From: Clostridia bacterium
GTDB lineage: Bacteria; Bacillota; Clostridia; Christensenellales; Borkfalkiaceae
Assembly: GCA_017399185.1 (NCBI GenBank)
Contig: JAFQEA010000016.1
Coordinates: 85,264-149,263 of the forward strand
DNA: 64,000 bases
Reading direction: 5' to 3'
Below are positions 50,198 to 59,866 of this stretch, one piece after another. The position numbers were made by a program, and so were the translations under genes. The number at the start of each line of letters is the position of its first letter. The stretch's first letter is position 1. The notes beneath the pieces are model-generated. The model was not told the DNA's origin. It ran no database searches and saw nothing but the letters and a program-made list of their open reading frames with translations.

Positions 50198-52123
50198 TTA
50201 TTGAATAAAAATTAGCGCGTTAAAAACTTCTTCGTAATCTGTGCTTAAGCTGGTATAAATCTTTTCTGTTGGCTCAAGGCTTACGTCAATAACGCCGTCT
50301 TGGTCAATGGTTACCTTATGTGAAGTCATAATCGCGTCAGACATGGTGTATATATACCCGTCGTAATACCTTGCGCGTGTTATTGAAAACGCGAAAGAGT
50401 ATTCTGCGTTAAGTCCAAAAATCGCGTCACCGCTACCGTCCGGCTTTGGTACTGAATATTTTTCTACCCAGCCGTAATTTTGGCTGTCGCCAAGGTTTGT
50501 AAGCATGCCTGCAAATTCAAGGGTATCGTTTGCCACCTGGAAGATATACAGCCCTTGATAATATTCGTTGTTATCTTTTGTTACGCATGCAAAGGCAAAA
50601 ACGTTACCGCTAACGGCAATTACGCGTGGGTCGGTTAAGGCTTCGCAATAGATAACGTCGTCGATTATTAGCTCGTCAAGCGGAAGAACGCTGTCACCTT
50701 CAGTATTATATATTGCTACGCGCATGCGTGAAGGGTAAAATTCTGATGCGCCATCGTCAGCGTAGCCGATTGTCAATAATCTGTCGCCAACGGGTAGCAT
50801 AAAGGTTGAATAGCCCGTAATCTTAAGATAGCCAAGGCTCTTTAATGCGTAAGGGTCGGTGATTTCAACCTTAAATAAGGGGTCGGTCTGGCGGAAGGTC
50901 GTGATATAGCAGTAACGCTTATTATCAACTTCTTCGTATGCAACTGATTTTACGTTTTCGTTAGGGGCAATGCTTTCAAGCTTGTTAAGTAAAGAGAAGG
51001 TATTGCCGCTTAACGCGATAACGGTTGTGCCGCTTCCGTCACGCTTGGTTGCCGTTATATAAATAGTATCGCCAAAATCCTTTATTGCGCGGCGGTCGTA
51101 AATGGTGTAATTCTTTAAGCATACGCCGTCAACAACGTCCAAGGTGATTGGGTTAAGCTTTAAGCAGTAAGCATCGTAGTAACCCTTATAATAAGTGTGG
51201 CTTGAGCACCCGCCACCCGCCGTAACGCGCTCTTCATAAAAGTGGTTAAATATCGGTATAATAGAAGTTTCCGACATATAAATATCTTGTAGCGATGCAC
51301 CAAAAAGTCCGCCTATAGTACAGTTATCAATGCTTTCTGCAATATTTATACGCATAAACACAGTGACCATATTATTGATTGATTTTTCAATCCCGTCAAT
51401 TTTATTGGCACACTCAAGTGCTTGTTCCTGACCGTTTTCTTTAAATCTAATTGTGGCTTTTTTGGTGGTGATAATATCATCTTCAGTATATTCAAAGGAA
51501 GCCATGTAGGTAAATGCAAAGTAAACCTGACCGCTTTCTATGTAGTGGCGTGATGCAATGTTTTGTGCAGAAATTTCAAAGTCGTAAAGCACGTGGTTTT
51601 GAAGGTTAACAGCACCTTGAGTATCTTCAATAGCGGTCGGGTTTTGCAAAACACAAACTATCGTGCGTGAATATGATTGGTCCTTAAAATTATTTAAGTA
51701 ACTTCTGTTACTGCCGCTTATTTTGTTTGAAACGCCGTAAAGAGCAACGATTTTATCTTCCGTTACGTACATTTCCAAGGGGATTTGTCGTTCAGAAGTA
51801 AATTCATAATACCCAATAAGGCTAAAGCTGCCTGCGTTTACCCTATAAACCGTAATCCCGTCCGATTGCAGCTTATAGATAACGTCATCGTACATTTTAA
51901 CGATGTCGCCTTCGTCAACGGCGGCTTCCTGTGTAAGCGTGCCGCCCGTTTGGTCGGTATCGGCAATATTATTGTCACCGCTCATACCGGGTTCTTGCAT
52001 GCCACCGCTCATGCCGGGGTCTTGTGCGCCGTCGTTGGGTTTTTCAGCGCACGCCGCTATAAACAAGCAAAAGACGATGGTAAAAATTAACAACAAGATA
52101 ATTAAAAATTTACTTCTTTTCAT
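50198..52123 (-). CDS. Beta-propeller lipoprotein (641 aa)
   Basis: The signal peptide ends at lipobox IAAC. A short repeat DPGMSGG / EPGMSGD (~33-50) links to TQEAAVDEGDIVKMYDDVIY, the entry motif of the Beta_propel family of secreted proteins. Further blades carry repeated LSGNTFSLL / VSGNVFAFA-type strands. It probably forms an extracellular seven-bladed propeller for protein or ligand binding; no catalytic residues are seen. ATG 52123 lies inside the Lgt-like gene's 3' end (14-base overlap), so it is translated from the same mRNA. Confidence 0.78.
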   Translation of the reverse strand: MKRSKFLIILLLIFTIVFCLFIAACAEKPNDGAQDPGMSGGMQEPGMSGDNNIADTDQTGGTLTQEAAVDEGDIVKMYDDVIYKLQSDGITVYRVNAGSFSLIGYYEFTSERQIPLEMYVTEDKIVALYGVSNKISGSNRSYLNNFKDQSYSRTIVCVLQNPTAIEDTQGAVNLQNHVLYDFEISAQNIASRHYIESGQVYFAFTYMASFEYTEDDIITTKKATIRFKENGQEQALECANKIDGIEKSINNMVTVFMRINIAESIDNCTIGGLFGASLQDIYMSETSIIPIFNHFYEERVTAGGGCSSHTYYKGYYDAYCLKLNPITLDVVDGVCLKNYTIYDRRAIKDFGDTIYITATKRDGSGTTVIALSGNTFSLLNKLESIAPNENVKSVAYEEVDNKRYCYITTFRQTDPLFKVEITDPYALKSLGYLKITGYSTFMLPVGDRLLTIGYADDGASEFYPSRMRVAIYNTEGDSVLPLDELIIDDVIYCEALTDPRVIAVSGNVFAFACVTKDNNEYYQGLYIFQVANDTLEFAGMLTNLGDSQNYGWVEKYSVPKPDGSGDAIFGLNAEYSFAFSITRARYYDGYIYTMSDAIMTSHKVTIDQDGVIDVSLEPTEKIYTSLSTDYEEVFNALIFIQ

Positions 52124-52760
52124 TTTTAATCTCCTTTGATTTTATTAATTGTATTGAAAATATCAAAATTGCAAAAATTGCAACGTATTGCACAAGGGAT
52201 AAAACCCCTATAAGCTCAAGGTGATAGCTTTCTTTAAAGAATTCAGCCACAAACCGCCAAAGCATATAGCCGATATAAAATTGGCTAAAGGTGATTTTTA
52301 GCTTACCCGATTTTATTAGAACAAAGCCCGTAAGGCATAAAAGCTCTTCAATGGTGGCGGCGTAGATTGTGCCTTGGCAACAGCCTTCTAACGAGCAGCC
52401 TATGCGCGCAATGAAGATTGCAAGCAGCACGTATGGCGTTACGCCGTTTATATCAAAGCTTTTTGCAAAGCTCTTTTTAAAAATTTGTGCAAAAAAAGGG
52501 AATAGTAAAACCGTATAAAATATAGAGAAAACCGACCTATAGACTAACTTTTCGGTTGAAAACAGTTGGCTTACAGCAAAACAGACGGCTAAACTTAATA
52601 CTAAAGAAAACGCGCCCGAAATTGAAGCTGCTATAGCAGTTTTTGCAAAGTCCTTTTGTTTTCTTATGCTGACAAGATAAAGTGTGAGCGATAATAAAAG
52701 TGCAACGCCTATTATTATTGAATAGATAGGGTGATTGATAAAGGTTTCAATATATCTCAT
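52110..52760 (-). CDS. Lgt-like prolipoprotein diacylglyceryl transferase family protein
   Basis: 216 aa with about seven membrane helices. IFIARIGCSLEGCCQGTIYA occupies the place of the Lgt signature GRxGNFxN, and WRFVAEFFKE keeps the conserved Arg and Glu of the C-terminal motif. The Asn of the first motif is replaced and the HGG segment is not seen, so it is a variant family member and may not be the housekeeping Lgt. It sits between two lipoprotein genes with overlaps at both ends, suggesting a dedicated role in their lipidation. A reverse copy of the dispersed motif lies at 52530-52545. Confidence 0.72.
   Translation of the reverse strand: MRYIETFINHPIYSIIIGVALLLSLTLYLVSIRKQKDFAKTAIAASISGAFSLVLSLAVCFAVSQLFSTEKLVYRSVFSIFYTVLLFPFFAQIFKKSFAKSFDINGVTPYVLLAIFIARIGCSLEGCCQGTIYAATIEELLCLTGFVLIKSGKLKITFSQFYIGYMLWRFVAEFFKESYHLELIGVLSLVQYVAIFAILIFSIQLIKSKEIKNEKK
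52530..52545 (-). repeat. Dispersed motif, reverse diverged copy
   Basis: On the minus strand AGTCTATAGGTCGGTT, close to copy 9, within the Lgt-like coding region. Confidence 0.5.
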
Positions 52761-53482
52761 TAGTCGATTACCTTTACAATCCGTGTGTGCTCAACGATAA
52801 GCGAAATCGTGCTTTGTGCCGTGCTTCCGTCAAAAATCACGTTTACCGATAAAACGATTTGCGTTTTTGTGCCGCTTTCGATTATCTTGAACGAAAGCCC
52901 CGTTACGTCAACAACGCTTTCAAACTGGGCTGCAAAAACGGGTAGTGCCGCTTTAACCTGGCTTTCAAAAAGGTCGATTACATAAGTAATCGTATTATCT
53001 TCACCGTCGATTATTTCAACGCCGCGCACGGTTTTTTCGTTTAAAACAAACAAATCGCTTGCGTTCTTTAAAAGGGCAAGGGCTTGTGCGCCGTCATCGG
53101 GTGCAGGCTGGTCGATAGTGCCGTCATCGGGTGCAGCACCTTGCGGCGGTGAAAGTCTGTTTTCAAAATCCGTTGCAATCTGCTTTTGGATATCCACGCC
53201 CGTAAGACTTCCCGAAACGTTTATCGTTTTATCTGACGTAAACGATAAATCATAGTCGGTTTTGCCAACGTTAACTACTATTGACAGGGCTTGGTTTAAG
53301 TTGTTGTCACCGCCCGTAATATTTAGTTGTATTTTGGTTGTGGAATCTTTTTCAAAGCTGACGGTTGATAGCGCTTTGGACAGTGGGGAGTGAGCGCTGT
53401 CACCAACGGGTGCGCTTCCCGCCTTTGCACAACCAACCAGCAAAACTGTCATTGCCACAAAAATAAAAAGTAATTTTTTCAT
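52760..53482 (-). CDS. Lipoprotein of unknown function (240 aa)
   Basis: The signal peptide ends at lipobox LVGC. The mature part is beta-rich with two similar halves (IQLNITGGDNN ... SFTSDKTINVSGSL, then ... FKIIESGTKTQIVLSVNVIF) divided by a P/D linker containing APDDGTIDQPAPDDG. It may be a LolA/LppX-like lipid-binding fold, but this is only shape resemblance. Its TAA overlaps the ATG of the Lgt-like gene by one base; it is the first gene of a three-gene operon. Confidence 0.65.
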   Translation of the reverse strand: MKKLLFIFVAMTVLLVGCAKAGSAPVGDSAHSPLSKALSTVSFEKDSTTKIQLNITGGDNNLNQALSIVVNVGKTDYDLSFTSDKTINVSGSLTGVDIQKQIATDFENRLSPPQGAAPDDGTIDQPAPDDGAQALALLKNASDLFVLNEKTVRGVEIIDGEDNTITYVIDLFESQVKAALPVFAAQFESVVDVTGLSFKIIESGTKTQIVLSVNVIFDGSTAQSTISLIVEHTRIVKVID

Positions 53483-53651
53483 AACTTAAAAGCCTTTTGG
53501 TGGTTTTTTGTAACCTTATTATAATATAAAAGAGCACCGTTTTCAAGTAAAAAGTCGAAAAAAGGACTCAACGCTTGGTTGAGTTGGGTGTTTTTTGAGT
53601 TTTTTTATAAAAATTGTGGTAAAAAAAGCTTTTTTATGCTACAATTAAGCC

Positions 53652-54488
53652 ATGGTAGACACAGGCAAGAAAATTAAAGAGCTACGAATACGTGCGGGGC
53701 TTACGCAAAAGGAGCTTGGCACTATTTTAAGCGTGTCTTACCAAGCGGTTTCCAAGTGGGAAAGGGGTATGGGACTGCCCGACGCGGCACTTTTTCCGCA
53801 AATTGCCAAGGCTTTGGGGACTGACGTTAATACTTTGTTTTATTCAAACGCACCCAAAACCGAGCAAAAGTCGGCCTATAAGCCGATTAACGACAAGTTT
53901 TTGGCAATTTTTATTGCCGCGTTAACGTTTTTTTTAATGCTTGCAACAACGTTTACTATCGTTATAGTACGTAAAAACAGGGCAGAAAGTGCCATAAAGA
54001 CGGCAAGCATTATCTTTAACAACGAAGAAAACGTACAAGTGCTTTGCGATTTTAACGGTCAAACGGTAACCTTTACGCGCAAATACTTTTTTGACGGAAG
54101 GGTTATTATGTGCTACGACCAAGGCGATACCCAATATTATTTTTATAAGGACGTGGGGTACAAGATGACGGCTTTGGGGCTACAAAGCGCGCCTATAACG
54201 GCTGAAGATTATCTTTCCGCCCTGCCTGGCTTTTTGCAGATTGATTTTAGTGATAACAGCTTAAAAGGCGTAGGCGGCAGTAAGGGCGAGTATAGCTTTA
54301 AACTAAAAACCACGCACGCGTTGGGTGTTTTAGAAAGCTTTGGGTTTTCCCCAAACAGCAAAATCAAGCTGACCTTAAAGGATAGCAGGATAAATCGCTT
54401 AACCGTAACCGAAGGTCAAAACACGTTAACCTTAAGCTACGTTTTTGGCTATGGCTTTACGTTCAGTTTACCTGATTTTTTAAATTAA
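53652..54488 (+). CDS. Membrane-anchored XRE regulator (278 aa)
   Basis: Residues 1-65 are a Cro/CI HTH (LRIRAGLTQKELGTILSVSY, QAVSKWERGMGLPDAALFPQ). A membrane helix follows (~85-105, IFIAALTFFLMLATTFTIVI) and then a ~170-residue extracellular beta-rich domain. One-component membrane regulators of this shape react to envelope signals. It is divergent from the lipoprotein/Lgt-like operon, which it may regulate. A full copy of the dispersed motif encodes KSAYKPIN in the linker before the membrane helix. Confidence 0.78.
   Translation: MVDTGKKIKELRIRAGLTQKELGTILSVSYQAVSKWERGMGLPDAALFPQIAKALGTDVNTLFYSNAPKTEQKSAYKPINDKFLAIFIAALTFFLMLATTFTIVIVRKNRAESAIKTASIIFNNEENVQVLCDFNGQTVTFTRKYFFDGRVIMCYDQGDTQYYFYKDVGYKMTALGLQSAPITAEDYLSALPGFLQIDFSDNSLKGVGGSKGEYSFKLKTTHALGVLESFGFSPNSKIKLTLKDSRINRLTVTEGQNTLTLSYVFGYGFTFSLPDFLN
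53870..53889 (+). repeat. Dispersed palindromic motif, copy 8 (inside XRE gene)
   Basis: GTCGGCCTATAAGCCGATTA, a perfect match to copy 4, read in frame as SAYKPI. Confidence 0.85.
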
Positions 54489-54503
54489 AAAAATTATAAC
54501 AAC

Positions 54504-54530
54504 AAAAGCAGGGCACAGCCCTGCTTTTTT
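54504..54530. terminator. Bidirectional terminator
   Basis: AAAAGCAGGGC-ACA-GCCCTGCTTTTTT between the converging XRE and GH53 genes. Confidence 0.85.
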
Positions 54531-54554
54531 AGGTTTTTGATATATATAATAAAG

Positions 54555-55868
54555 TTAAGCGTTTTGGTTTCCCGTTCCAACCAAGGCAAAAACCTTTAAC
54601 GATTCAAGTGGGCTTCCGTGTTTATCAAACAAGGCTTGGTTATCAACTGCGTTACCACCGTAATACTTGCCGGCGTCGTCGGGGTCGTATTCTTTGGAAT
54701 ACGATGACGCCCAGCCCGTACCGTAATTTTCCCAAAGCGCGCGATTTTCTTCCCAGCTATTGCCACCTGTAGAAATCCAAGTGCCTTCCCAGTAGAAAAC
54801 GCCAATGCCGTTTTTTAAGTTGGCAACGCAATTTATTACGTCACGGATTGAGTTTGCCTGGCCTTGCACGGTAAAAGGCTGGGGCTTTACCACGTTTGAG
54901 CTACTGCTGATAGTGTTGCCGTAAAAGTCGGTGTCACCACCCGTGTAGCAATAAGACGTTTCACTAACCATTACCTTTTTATCGTAGGTCGTTGCAACGT
55001 AAGAAAGTAAATTTGACAAATTTTCTAAAGTTCCGTGCCAGTAAGGGTAGTACGACGATGCAAAAACGTCGTAATCAACGCCGTAATGGGACAGCCTTTC
55101 AGCGTACTCGTAATAGTTTGTAACCTTTTCGGGGTTAGTAAAATGAACCACCACTAACGCGCCAGGGTAAACTTCGCGCACACCTTCAGCGCCGGCTTTA
55201 ATCAGCCCGCAAATTTTATCCCAAGTTTTTTCGCCCGCAAGGTTGCCGTTGGTTTCGTTGCCTATTTGCACCATACCAACGTCAACGCCTGCAACTTTTA
55301 GTTTGTTTAAGCAATCGGTTGTATAATTTTTTAGAGCAACTGTCTTTTCTTCATAGCTCATTTTGGTCCACGCTTTAGGGCAAAATTGTTTTCCCGGGTC
55401 TGCCCAAAAGTCCGAATAGTGGAAGTTAACAAGCAACTTCATACCGTACCGTGTGGCGCGCTTGCCGATTGCAACTGCCGTGTCGATATTACAGTTACCA
55501 CCGCCGTAACCGTTGCCGTTTGCGTCAAAGGGGTCGTTCCAAACCCTTACGCGAATATAGTTAACGCCGTTTTCAGAAAGCGTTTTAAAAACGTCCTGCT
55601 CCACACCGTCGTAGTCGTAATATTTTACGCCTGCGCTTTCAAGGGAAATTACGCTTGAAGCGTCCATACCTATAATAAAATCTTGCGAAAGGTTTTCAAC
55701 CTTTTCAACGGATAGGGTGCTTGAACTGACTTGTTTGTCAAAGGGTTTGGGTTGCCAGGTTGCTTTATTGCCGTCGCTCACGGTGTTATCGCCACCTTGC
55801 TTGTCGCAGGCGATAAAGCTTAAAAGTAAAGCCAAAACGCAAAGCATAACTGCTAATAATTTTTTCAT
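54555..55868 (-). CDS. GH53 endo-beta-1,4-galactanase lipoprotein
   Basis: 437 aa. The signal peptide ends at lipobox FIAC. The (beta/alpha)8 catalytic domain has FIIGMDASSVISLESAGVKY, VNYIRVRVWNDPFD and NFHYSDFWADPGKQ. The acid/base Glu is in QIGNETNG (~199) and the nucleophile Glu in VMVSETSYC (~301), all typical of family 53. It should hydrolyse beta-1,4-galactan (pectin side chains, type I arabinogalactan) at the cell surface. No sugar transporter gene is adjacent, so it stands alone. Confidence 0.93.
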   Translation of the reverse strand: MKKLLAVMLCVLALLLSFIACDKQGGDNTVSDGNKATWQPKPFDKQVSSSTLSVEKVENLSQDFIIGMDASSVISLESAGVKYYDYDGVEQDVFKTLSENGVNYIRVRVWNDPFDANGNGYGGGNCNIDTAVAIGKRATRYGMKLLVNFHYSDFWADPGKQFCPKAWTKMSYEEKTVALKNYTTDCLNKLKVAGVDVGMVQIGNETNGNLAGEKTWDKICGLIKAGAEGVREVYPGALVVVHFTNPEKVTNYYEYAERLSHYGVDYDVFASSYYPYWHGTLENLSNLLSYVATTYDKKVMVSETSYCYTGGDTDFYGNTISSSSNVVKPQPFTVQGQANSIRDVINCVANLKNGIGVFYWEGTWISTGGNSWEENRALWENYGTGWASSYSKEYDPDDAGKYYGGNAVDNQALFDKHGSPLESLKVFALVGTGNQNA

Positions 55869-56028
55869 TCAATTACTCACGATTTAAATTTTTTTATATT
55901 GGTTATAGTATAATATTTTTTGGTGAAAAAGACAATAAAATTGACTAAAAAAATCAGTCGAGCAATTTAAACGTTCTTTAAAACCTAAAAAGCGCAAAAA
56001 AACGCCACTCAATTTACGGCAAAAAGCA

Positions 56029-56057
56029 TTGACTTTTTTTACAATATAGTATATATT
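56029..56057 (+). promoter_or_regulatory. psuG promoter
   Basis: TTGACT (56029-56034), 17 bases, TATATT (56052-56057), 45 bases upstream of the ATG. Confidence 0.75.
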
Positions 56058-56101
56058 TTTAGTGGCTAAAAAATTTGGTTCAAAAAACTATAAGGTGAAT
56101 T

Positions 56102-57019
56102 ATGAATAGATACCTTGATATTTCCAACGAAGTAAAAAACGCGCTTTCAAACAACGTGCCCGTTGTTGCGCTTGAATCAACTATTATATCCCACGGCATG
56201 CCATATCCGCAAAACCTTGATACTGCAATCAGGGTAGAGCAAGCCATCCGTGACAGCGGTGCCGTGCCTGCAACCATTGCAATTATCGGTGGCAGGCTTA
56301 AAGCAGGGCTTACCCTTAAGGAAATTGAATATCTTGCAAAAGAAGGCACAAATATCCCCAAGGCTTCACGCAGGGATTTAAGCTATCTTGTTGCAAATAA
56401 AAAGGACGGCGCAACGACCGTTACCACCACTATGATGATTGCCCACATGGCAGGCATAAGCATTTTTGCAACGGGCGGTATTGGCGGCGTACACCGCGGT
56501 GCTGAAACAACAATGGATATCTCTGCCGACCTTGAAGAGCTTGCCCAAACCCCCGTTATGGTCGTTTGCGCAGGTGCTAAATCCATACTTGATTTAGGGC
56601 TTACTTTAGAGTATCTTGAAACCAAGGGTGTACCCGTTTTAGGGTATAAAACCGACCTATTGCCCGCTTTTTACACGCGTGAAAGTAGTTTCAAGGTTGA
56701 CTATAACGTGCAGACACCTGAAGAGCTTGCAAGCATTTTTAAAGCCAGCAAGGAGCTTTCTTTAAAGGGCGGTATGCTTGTCGTTAACCCTATCCCAGAA
56801 AAATATTCTATGGACAGAGAATATATTGACGGCGTTATAGATGCTGCAGTCAATAAGGCAAACGCGCTTGGCATTAAAGGTAAGGAAACCACGCCGTTTT
56901 TACTTGCAGAAATCAAAGAAGTCACGGGCGGTGACAGCTTAAAATCCAATATAGAATTGGTATTAAACAACGCACGCCTTGCCGCAAGAACTGCCGTTGC
57001 GCTTTCAAGGCTTAAATAA
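56102..57019 (+). CDS. psuG: Pseudouridine-5'-phosphate glycosidase
   Basis: 305 aa. VALESTIISHGMPYPQN at the N terminus, ATGGIGGVHRGAE, and VVCAGAKSILDLGLTLEYLE are characteristic of the PsuG/IndA family. It splits pseudouridine 5'-phosphate into uracil and ribose 5-phosphate. PsuK, the usual kinase partner, is not in the window. Its position ahead of a transporter and deo genes fits nucleoside recycling. A diverged reverse copy of the dispersed motif lies at 56650-56667. Confidence 0.92.
   Translation: MNRYLDISNEVKNALSNNVPVVALESTIISHGMPYPQNLDTAIRVEQAIRDSGAVPATIAIIGGRLKAGLTLKEIEYLAKEGTNIPKASRRDLSYLVANKKDGATTVTTTMMIAHMAGISIFATGGIGGVHRGAETTMDISADLEELAQTPVMVVCAGAKSILDLGLTLEYLETKGVPVLGYKTDLLPAFYTRESSFKVDYNVQTPEELASIFKASKELSLKGGMLVVNPIPEKYSMDREYIDGVIDAAVNKANALGIKGKETTPFLLAEIKEVTGGDSLKSNIELVLNNARLAARTAVALSRLK
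56650..56667 (-). repeat. Dispersed motif, reverse diverged copy
   Basis: On the minus strand GCGGGCAATAGGTCGGTT, one base from copy 9 (GCGGGCTATAGGTCGGTT), within psuG. Confidence 0.5.
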
Positions 57020-57123
57020 TTATTGCGAAAACTTAATTTATAAGGGAAGTCAGTTAATATGACTTTCCTTTTTTCATGCAAAAGCACAAAACAATAAAAT
57101 ACCAACCAAAATTTTAAAAGGTA

Positions 57124-57153
57124 TTGACAAAGGGTGCTTTAGCGTGTTATACT
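57124..57153 (+). promoter_or_regulatory. Promoter of the transporter/deo operon
   Basis: TTGACA (57124-57129), 18 bases, TATACT (57148-57153). Confidence 0.75.
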
Positions 57154-57225
57154 AAATAGTGCTAGGCATTTAAAAACAAAGTTTTTAATTTATGGCTATA
57201 ATTTTTAGCACAAAGGGGACGACTT

Positions 57226-59013
57226 ATGAAGCTTAATTACAAAAAAACCTTACTCGTTGGGTTTGCGTTTTTCCTAATTTGCGCGTTCTGGCAGGCGTAT
57301 GACAGCATTATGCCGCTTATGCTTGTTAATAAGTTTGGTTTAAGCCAGACTGCATCGGGGCTTATTATGGCGGTTGATAACATTATCGCTATTTTTATGC
57401 TTCCGCTTTTTGGCTCTTTATCCGATAAGGTTAAAACCAAATGGGGCAGGCGCACACCGTTTATCGTTTTGGGTACTATCGTTGCCGTCGTTGCGTTCTG
57501 CAGCTTAACTTTTGCAGACAGCCGTCAGCTTGCAAACCTTAACGCAAACGATAAAATGGGTAACAGCGTTGTTTTCTATGAAGAGCTTTTTGAATCCAAC
57601 TACCAAATCGCCAACGCTGAATCAAGCATTATCGGTCAGGGCGACGTTCCTGAAAAGTTCACTATTAAAGATTACGCTTCACAAATCGTTTTCCAAAAAA
57701 ATTACGACCAATTAAACGAAACCGAAAAGGCGGCCGTTAAGGATTGGTACACACACATTAACTATGAATACTTAACGTCAGACGGTCACACCGCGCCCGA
57801 AACTTCTTACGGGTACGAAAACGGTGAGTATTTTGCGGTTAAGACGGTCGTTGACGACGCGGGCGTAAAGACCTATTACCGCACCACGGCGGAAGGCGAC
57901 GTTAAGGTTGAAAAATTTTCAACCCACAACGCTTACACCAACCTTGTCAACCCTGCAATAAGCTCTTATGCGTGGGGAAAAACCAAGGCTAACCCCGTTC
58001 CGTTTATTTTGTTCGTAATCCTTCTTTTGGTTACCTTGCTTGCCATGGCAACCTTCCGTTCGCCGGCCGTTGCGCTTATGCCTGACGTAACGCCAAAGCC
58101 ACTACGCTCACAGGCAAACGCTATCATCAACCTTATGGGTACGGTGGGCGGTATGCTGGTGCTTGTTTTGGGTATCGTCTTTAAAACGGGTAAAACCTTT
58201 AACCAATATATGGGTTACACCTGGTACGTTGTTGCCGTTTGTGCAATAATGGTTGTTGCGCTTGCAGTGTTTATCTGGAAGGTTAAAGAGCCTAAATGGG
58301 CAGAAGATGCGGAAAAGCAAAATGCCGAGCTTGAAAAAGAGCAAGCCCTTGAAGCCGAACAGGCTAAAGCACCAAGCGCCGATGAAAAGCCACACGTTTT
58401 ATCAAAGGCTGAAAGAAAGAGTCTTATTTTGCTTCTTGCTTCCGTTGCGTTATGGTTTATCGGGTATAACGCGGTTACGTCAAAGTATTCGCTTTACGCA
58501 ACCAACGTATTACATATGGACTATAACACCACGCTGTTAATTGCACAAGGTGCGGCAATCGCTGCCTATCTGCCGGTTGGTTTGCTTGCACAAAAGATTG
58601 GCAGAAAGCGCAGTATTATGTCGGGTATTATTATGCTTGCAACCGCCTTTATCGGCGCAACGTTTATGAACGCAAACTCTTCGGTTTTCATTATGAACGT
58701 ACTTTTCACGCTTGCAGGTATCGGCTGGGCAACAATTAACGTTAACTCTTTCCCGATGGTCGTTGAGCTGGCAAAGGGCTCTGACGTAGGTAAGTACACG
58801 GGCTATTATTACACGGCAAGTATGGCTGCGCAAATCGTAACCCCGCTTTTATCGGGCTTTATTATGGACGTAATGGGAAGCATGAGACCGCTATTCCCAT
58901 ACGCTGCAATCTTCGTATGTATTGCGTTTGTAACAATGTTCTTCGTTAAGCACGGCGACTCAAAGCCAATCGCTAAAAAGGGCTTGGAAGCATTAGATAC
59001 TGACGCGGATTAA
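57226..59013 (+). CDS. MFS transporter with large extracellular loop
   Basis: 595 aa. TM1-3 at ~8-97 include the loop [18 protein letters not shown] (MFS motif A form). They are followed by a hydrophilic ~150-residue insertion (~98-255) placed outside by the predicted topology, then TM4 onward ([20 protein letters not shown]). A charged cytoplasmic loop (E/K/A-rich, ~375-410) divides the halves. It resembles the GPH/SLC45-like sugar-cation symporters. With psuG, deoC and deoD around it, nucleoside or pentoside uptake is the likely role, but the substrate is not shown by the sequence. Confidence 0.82.
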   Translation: MKLNYKKTLLVGFAFFLICAFWQAYDSIMPLMLVNKFGLSQTASGLIMAVDNIIAIFMLPLFGSLSDKVKTKWGRRTPFIVLGTIVAVVAFCSLTFADSRQLANLNANDKMGNSVVFYEELFESNYQIANAESSIIGQGDVPEKFTIKDYASQIVFQKNYDQLNETEKAAVKDWYTHINYEYLTSDGHTAPETSYGYENGEYFAVKTVVDDAGVKTYYRTTAEGDVKVEKFSTHNAYTNLVNPAISSYAWGKTKANPVPFILFVILLLVTLLAMATFRSPAVALMPDVTPKPLRSQANAIINLMGTVGGMLVLVLGIVFKTGKTFNQYMGYTWYVVAVCAIMVVALAVFIWKVKEPKWAEDAEKQNAELEKEQALEAEQAKAPSADEKPHVLSKAERKSLILLLASVALWFIGYNAVTSKYSLYATNVLHMDYNTTLLIAQGAAIAAYLPVGLLAQKIGRKRSIMSGIIMLATAFIGATFMNANSSVFIMNVLFTLAGIGWATINVNSFPMVVELAKGSDVGKYTGYYYTASMAAQIVTPLLSGFIMDVMGSMRPLFPYAAIFVCIAFVTMFFVKHGDSKPIAKKGLEALDTDAD

Positions 59014-59072
59014 CGCGTTCCAACTTAAAACAAGTTAAAAATCACACTTTTATTGATATAAGGAGCTTTTTT

Positions 59073-59741
59073 ATGGATATTAAAAATATTTTATCAAGAT
59101 GTGACCATACGCTTTTAGGTCAGGCTTCCACTTGGGAAGAAATCAAAGCTATCTGTGACGACGGTATCAAATACAATACTGCAAGCGTTTGTATTCCGCC
59201 TTCATTTGTAAAACGCGCTAAAGAATACGTTGGAGACAATCTTGCAATCTGCACGGTTATTGGCTTCCCGAACGGCTACAACACCACCGCAGTTAAGGTT
59301 TTTGAAACTGAAGACGCAATCAAGAACGGCGCTGACGAAATCGATATGGTTATCAACGTTGGCGATTTACGCTCAAACCGCTTAACCGCCATAAGGGAAG
59401 AAATCTCTGCAATCAAAAAAGCGTGCGGAAATAAGATTTTAAAGGTTATCATTGAAACCTGTCTTTTAACCGAAGAAGAAAAAATCATTATGTGCAATAT
59501 CGTAACCGAAGCCGGTGCAGACTATATTAAAACTTCAACAGGGTTTTCAACTGCAGGCGCAACGCGTGAAGACGTTAAGCTTATGCGCGAGCACGTTGGT
59601 AAACACGTTAAGGTTAAAGCAGCAGGCGGTATTAAGGACTTAACTGACGCTGAAGACTTTATCAATCTTGGCGCTGACAGACTTGGTACAAGCCGCGTTG
59701 TAAAAGCTGTAAAGGGCTTAAAGGAAGACGGCACTTATTAA
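59073..59741 (+). CDS. deoC: Deoxyribose-phosphate aldolase
   Basis: 222 aa. [11 protein letters not shown] at the N terminus and [17 protein letters not shown] are typical of DeoC. The Schiff-base Lys is in [12 protein letters not shown], preceded by [12 protein letters not shown]. It cleaves 2-deoxyribose 5-phosphate to glyceraldehyde 3-phosphate and acetaldehyde, the final step of the pathway encoded here. ATG 59073 follows AAGGAGC. Confidence 0.96.
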   Translation: MDIKNILSRCDHTLLGQASTWEEIKAICDDGIKYNTASVCIPPSFVKRAKEYVGDNLAICTVIGFPNGYNTTAVKVFETEDAIKNGADEIDMVINVGDLRSNRLTAIREEISAIKKACGNKILKVIIETCLLTEEEKIIMCNIVTEAGADYIKTSTGFSTAGATREDVKLMREHVGKHVKVKAAGGIKDLTDAEDFINLGADRLGTSRVVKAVKGLKEDGTY

Positions 59742-59772
59742 TAACTTGCTTTTTTGTTAAAATAGGCAAAAA

Positions 59773-59791
59773 GCGGGCTATAGGTCGGTTA
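59773..59791 (+). repeat. Dispersed palindromic motif, copy 9 (intergenic)
   Basis: GCGGGCTATAGGTCGGTTA, between deoC and deoD. Confidence 0.7.
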
Positions 59792-59866
59792 TTTGACCAA
59801 AATTGAAACAAACGGGCGTTAATTTGACGCCAAAAACACATACTAAAATTACTTTAAGGAGAAATT

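Noticed and set aside
49941..50204. An 87-codon frame downstream of the sigma operon promoter region
   Set aside because: AT-rich, overlaps two hairpins and the terminator of the neighbouring gene, with no ribosome site.
52110..52760. Calling the membrane protein the housekeeping Lgt
   Set aside because: The Asn of the signature and the HGG segment are not seen, and length is short, so only family membership is claimed.
54181..54200. CGCGCCTATAACGGCTGAAG in the XRE gene, and a similar CCGCCTATAGTACAG at 51310
   Set aside because: They share only the CCTATA centre with the dispersed motif; too few matching bases to count as copies.
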